64,000 nucleotides of DNA, taken from positions 1-64,000 of the forward strand of contig NZ_JACJOX010000028.1 in the NCBI RefSeq assembly GCF_014695775.1. The letters run 5' to 3'. Positions 61,005 through 64,000 of this stretch are shown piece by piece. A program made the position numbers and the translations under genes. Every line of letters starts with the position of its first letter. Position 1 is the stretch's first letter. The notes below the pieces were generated by a model. That model was not told the origin of the DNA. It ran no database searches and saw only the letters and a list, made by a program, of their open reading frames with translations. This DNA comes from Leptolyngbya sp. FACHB-60. Its GTDB lineage: Bacteria > Cyanobacteriota > Cyanobacteriia > Phormidesmidales > Phormidesmidaceae.

Positions 61005-62164
61005 GTGTTCACAACACCTACCAAATTCGAGGGGGCGAAGACGAGTCTCGTGAGTCAGAGGAACGGCTGCTGCGCGACCACGGCCACGAAGTCGATGTCT
61101 ACGAGGCATCAAACGATCGCATCGGAGATTTAAACCCGGCCCAGCTAGCCTTAAGAACGATTTGGTCTCAGCCCGCCTACCGAGACATTAGCGATCGCCT
61201 GGCTCAAAAACCCTACGACATCGTCCATATTCAAAACTTCTTTCCGCTGATTTCTCCGTCCGCCCACTACGCGGCTAAAGCGGCGGGGGTGCCCGTAGTG
61301 CAAACCCTGCGAAACTATCGATTGCTGTGCCCCAACGGCCTGTTTTTTCGCAATGGGCAGGTGTGCGAAGACTGTATGGGCAAGCCCATTCCTTACCCAG
61401 GTGCCCTCCACGGCTGCTACCGGGAGAGCAAAGCCGCCAGCGCCGTCGTTACCGCCATGATTGCGACCCACCGAGCGCTCAACACCTGGTCTAGGGCTGT
61501 GGATGTGTTTATCACCCTGACCGAGTTTTCTCGGCAAAAGTTTATTCAGGGCGGCTTTGCGCCAGAGCAACTGGTGGTCAAACCCAACTTTGTCGCCCCT
61601 GACCCTGGCGTAGGCACCGGCACCGGCAACTACGCCCTCTATGTCGGCCGCTTATCGGTCGAAAAGGGGCTAGATACCCTGCTCGATGCCTGGGAACAAC
61701 TTGATACCCCCATTCCTCTAAAGATTGTGGGCGATGGTCCCCTCAAAGAGATGGTTGAAAAAGCTGCCTATAAACAGCCCCAAATCGAGTGGCTCGGGCG
61801 ACAGCTGCTGCCAGAGGTCCATCGCCTCATGGGTGAAGCCAAATGCTTAGTTTTCCCATCTAAATGGTATGAAACCTTTGGCCGGGTGGCGGTAGAAGCC
61901 TTTGCTAAGGGCACGCCCGTCGTGGCCGCTAAAATTGGAGCCATAGAAGAGCTCGTGGGTGGCAGCAACACCGGCATTCTGTTTGAACCCGGCAATGCGT
62001 CAGACCTGGCCAATCAGCTCAGCCGATTTTGGTTTGCTTCGGCGGCTGAGCACAGCGCTATGCGACGGGCCGTTCGAGCAGAGTTTGAGCAAAAATACAC
62101 CGCCACCGCCAACTACAAAGCGTTGATAGATATTTACACTAAAGTGTGTTCAGTTGCGCACTAG
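60992..62164 (+). CDS. GT4 family glycosyltransferase
   Basis: 390 aa from ATG 60992. The opening RILSVHNTYQIRGGEDESRESEERLL is diagnostic of a distinct GT4 branch that has a conserved GGED motif. Around residues 100-150 it carries NYRLLCPNGLFFRNGQVCEDC, a cysteine pair that is also typical. The donor domain has YVGRLSVEKGLDTLLDAW, IVGDGPLKEM and SKWYETFGRVAVEAFAKGTPVVA. Retaining transferase. Last of the four GT4 genes and 22 bases before the Wzy-like gene. Confidence 0.92.
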   Translation: MRILSVHNTYQIRGGEDESRESEERLLRDHGHEVDVYEASNDRIGDLNPAQLALRTIWSQPAYRDISDRLAQKPYDIVHIQNFFPLISPSAHYAAKAAGVPVVQTLRNYRLLCPNGLFFRNGQVCEDCMGKPIPYPGALHGCYRESKAASAVVTAMIATHRALNTWSRAVDVFITLTEFSRQKFIQGGFAPEQLVVKPNFVAPDPGVGTGTGNYALYVGRLSVEKGLDTLLDAWEQLDTPIPLKIVGDGPLKEMVEKAAYKQPQIEWLGRQLLPEVHRLMGEAKCLVFPSKWYETFGRVAVEAFAKGTPVVAAKIGAIEELVGGSNTGILFEPGNASDLANQLSRFWFASAAEHSAMRRAVRAEFEQKYTATANYKALIDIYTKVCSVAH

Positions 62165-62186
62165 GCTTAATCGTTAAGAGCAAGCT

Positions 62187-63593
62187 ATGACCTGTCCCTA
62201 TCTCTATAAAAGTGCTACCCAGTCGGGTGTAGTCAGCAGTGCTACTCTGCTACTGATTGCTTTTTCGACAGTATTTTTTCCGCGTATTATCAGCTCGTTT
62301 GGCGCTCCCTCGCCCATTAATTTTATTCACTTTTTAGTCGTTCCTGGTATCTGCCTATGGGCCTTGGTTAAGAGTTCGCCTAGCCGATCCAGTCGCGTTA
62401 CTGTAAACCTGCTACTGATTGTGCTGTTTGCACTTTTACTTGTTGAATTTTTTAGTGCTTTTATTAACAGTGCCGCGTTTATTAATGTTGGTTTGTCGTA
62501 CATGCTGCTGGCAGAGCCAGCTATGTTTTTGGCGGGCATGGTCGGATCAGAATTTGCAGAAAAAGATTTTGTTTTTTTTAGAGCGTGGATCATTAGATTT
62601 TCGCTGATTAACCTGGCGATCGCGCTCATGCAGGCCGCTATGTTAGCAGCTGGCCTACTGCCGGTTAGTAGCATGAGTGTCCCTCAAGACAATATTCAAG
62701 GCGTTTTCTACTTAACCGGCGGCGGTCACAACGTGTCTGCCTCGGTTTCTATGAGCTTTGCTATTTATTACTTGGTTAGTGCTCGCAATCCCTTTGGGGC
62801 CAAAAAAGCCCCGATTTGGCTGATCTATACCCTTTTAGGAGCAGGCTTTTTTCAGCTGTTATACGCCGACTCTAAGCAGACAATGTTGGTTATTATGGCA
62901 GCCTGGGGCATATTGGCAGCCACCAAGTTTAAAAAAATAGGCACACTGCTAAAGTATGCGATCGCCATTGGAGCCATTGTCTATTTTATGCTGTGGGCGA
63001 TCGACAACATCTCTCTGTTTAGAGCATTTGGCACCTGGCTAAGACCTGAGATATATGGAAGAGACGGCGTTGCTACACAGCTCAAGATTGCCGCTTTTCC
63101 AATCGTTACCTCGCACTACGATTCGCTATTGAACTGGTTTGTGGGGCTGGGCCCTGGCCACACCGTCAGCCGCCTGGGGGGCTGGATTTTGCCCGAATAC
63201 TGGTCTTTGCTTAGGCCTTTAGGGGCAACTATTCACCCCGCCAGCGGCGAAGCCTGGAATAGGGTCTCCTCTGTGTGGATTGGCTCTGCCTCCAGCATGT
63301 TTTCGCCCCTGTTTGGCTGGGCGGGCATTTGGGGAGATTTAGGCGTTCTCGGTCTGGGGGTATACCTGGCCATTGGCTACGTAGTTTGGAAAAAGCTATG
63401 CCTCGACGACTTCTCTCGCTTCACGCTGCTGTCGATTATGATGCACGGCTTAATCTTCAGCCAGATGGAAGAGCCAGGTTTTATGCTTCACTGCATGGCC
63501 CTTATCTTTCTGCGCTGGAAAGAACTAAAGTTTAAGGCATTAGAGCTTAGACCCCGATACTCCCAGGCACCTGCGATCGGGGCTTTAGGCTAA
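62187..63593 (+). CDS. O-antigen polymerase/ligase-like membrane protein
   Basis: 468 aa with about 10-12 transmembrane helices and a large periplasmic loop around residues 290-365, rich in Trp, Gly and His (WFVGLGPGHTVSRLGGW, LRPLGATIHPASGE). This layout and its position after Wzx and the glycosyltransferases fit a Wzy polymerase or WaaL-type ligase, which act on lipid-linked oligosaccharide in the periplasm. The sequences of this group are poorly conserved, so the assignment rests on topology and context. It probably ends the glycosyltransferase operon; 151 bases separate it from the next gene. Confidence 0.8.
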   Translation: MTCPYLYKSATQSGVVSSATLLLIAFSTVFFPRIISSFGAPSPINFIHFLVVPGICLWALVKSSPSRSSRVTVNLLLIVLFALLLVEFFSAFINSAAFINVGLSYMLLAEPAMFLAGMVGSEFAEKDFVFFRAWIIRFSLINLAIALMQAAMLAAGLLPVSSMSVPQDNIQGVFYLTGGGHNVSASVSMSFAIYYLVSARNPFGAKKAPIWLIYTLLGAGFFQLLYADSKQTMLVIMAAWGILAATKFKKIGTLLKYAIAIGAIVYFMLWAIDNISLFRAFGTWLRPEIYGRDGVATQLKIAAFPIVTSHYDSLLNWFVGLGPGHTVSRLGGWILPEYWSLLRPLGATIHPASGEAWNRVSSVWIGSASSMFSPLFGWAGIWGDLGVLGLGVYLAIGYVVWKKLCLDDFSRFTLLSIMMHGLIFSQMEEPGFMLHCMALIFLRWKELKFKALELRPRYSQAPAIGALG

Positions 63594-63744
63594 GCCCCTT
63601 AAAAGTGACAGCATAAATATAAATTTTCTGTGCAGCAAGCCCTTACCAACAATAAGCATCCGGTTTTCGCTACTGTCCGTAGAAAGCAGTAAGAGGGCCT
63701 CCTCCGTGCCCGCCAGCCAGTAGATCTATCAGTGTTTATTTGTT

Positions 63745-64000
63745 ATGACCAGCCTTTCCGGTTCTTCGGCGTTTGACTCTTTGCCTAGTCCGCCTGCGGT
63801 CAACCACATCTTTTTGATCGTTGGCCTGGCCTGCCTTCTTGGCTTTGTCATAAATCTTCTGACCGCTGCCCTTCCTCCCGACCTCATGGCCCTAGAGTGG
63901 CGGATTGGCTTTATGCAGCAGGTGAGCAGTCGCAGCGTTTCGCTATTTCTTGGTTTGGCTATGGTCGTCTACGGCAGCTTGACATGGCGGGTCCTGTCTC
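63745..64000 (+). CDS. HpsJ-like protein, N-terminal part, cut by right edge
   Basis: Starts at ATG 63745 and runs off the window after 85 codons. A short polar N-terminus precedes a transmembrane helix (IFLIVGLACLLGFVINLLTAAL), then LPPDLMALEWRIGFMQQVSSRSVSLFLGLAMVVYG, with a second helix. The PP-DL...EWR-GF-QQ-S-R pattern and topology fit the HpsJ-like proteins that accompany cyanoexosortase A beside polysaccharide genes. This is recognition from memory on a partial sequence. If right, an exosortase gene should follow soon to the right and would process PTPA-CTERM substrates such as the protein at 34761-35408. Confidence 0.65.
   Translation, partial: MTSLSGSSAFDSLPSPPAVNHIFLIVGLACLLGFVINLLTAALPPDLMALEWRIGFMQQVSSRSVSLFLGLAMVVYGSLTWRVLS

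Noticed and set aside
1..64000. tRNA, rRNA, riboswitch or phage attachment sites
   Set aside because: I looked for tRNA-like arms, rRNA segments and common riboswitch cores in the gaps and saw none I could support by eye.

Overview
The window reads as chromosome from a cyanobacterium. The palindrome GCGATCGC (HIP1) and its core GATCGC recur throughout coding and intergenic DNA. There are also cyanobacterium-typical gene types (DUF3095, a PTPA-CTERM secreted protein, an HpsJ-like protein at the right edge) and GTAGGTTGGGT-type palindromic repeats. A Leptolyngbya/Nodosilinea-like filamentous lineage is my guess; no rRNA or tRNA is present to fix it.

Layout. 0-6 kb: a gene cut by the left edge, an alpha/beta-hydrolase-fold protein that has lost its catalytic triad, a macro-domain protein, a DadA/PuuB-type FAD oxidase, and a MerR regulator overlapping a von Willebrand A protein. 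6-18.4 kb: a sulfur-type module with an ABC importer of the sulfonate/taurine/nitrate class whose binding protein carries a NosL-like C-terminal domain, a LysR regulator fused to a second copy of the same kind of binding protein, an AprA/AprB-like flavoprotein-ferredoxin pair, a HEAT-repeat protein, an Mrp Fe-S carrier, and two putative anion/sulfite exporters (TauE/SafE and YeiH). 18.6-22.5 kb: a heterodimeric ABC exporter bracketed by a ~46-bp direct repeat. 22.5-31.9 kb: small metabolic genes (SDR, MocR/PdxR-like regulator, two GNATs, transglutaminase-like, PNPOx-like, DUF3095), a TolC-like protein and an IS4-type remnant. 31.9-34.5 kb: a ClC protein with CBS and Usp domains. 34.7-64 kb: an exopolysaccharide locus with a PTPA-CTERM protein, Wzc-like and Wza-like proteins, a WecG-type transferase, Gmd, an initiating sugar transferase, a methyltransferase, Wzx, a pyruvyltransferase family protein, a MurB-like protein, three GT2 and four GT4 glycosyltransferases, a Wzy/ligase-like protein and a partial HpsJ-like protein. 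It is interrupted near 47-50 kb by decayed IS630- and IS1-family transposases, the latter carrying a nested ~146-bp MITE-like insert.

How the genes fit together. In the sulfur module I infer import of a small anionic (probably sulfur) compound, reduction or oxidation by the Apr-like pair, Fe-S maturation by Mrp, product export by TauE/YeiH, and control by a cytosolic LysR protein that senses the ligand with a captured transporter domain. In the polysaccharide locus, the sugar transferase starts a lipid-linked unit, Gmd supplies a GDP-6-deoxyhexose precursor, the glycosyltransferases extend it, Wzx and the Wzy-like protein flip and polymerise it, and the Wzc/Wza-like proteins export it. The part from about 50.7 to 56 kb, and the membrane protein at 43.2-45.0 kb, look visibly richer in A+T than their flanks, which suggests later acquisition.

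The most unusual items are the LysR/binding-protein fusion with its NosL-fused partner, a 13-bp tandem array between two copies of one gene's translation start, and several proteins that have lost family-defining catalytic residues (hydrolase, Wzc-like ATPase, ClC gate).
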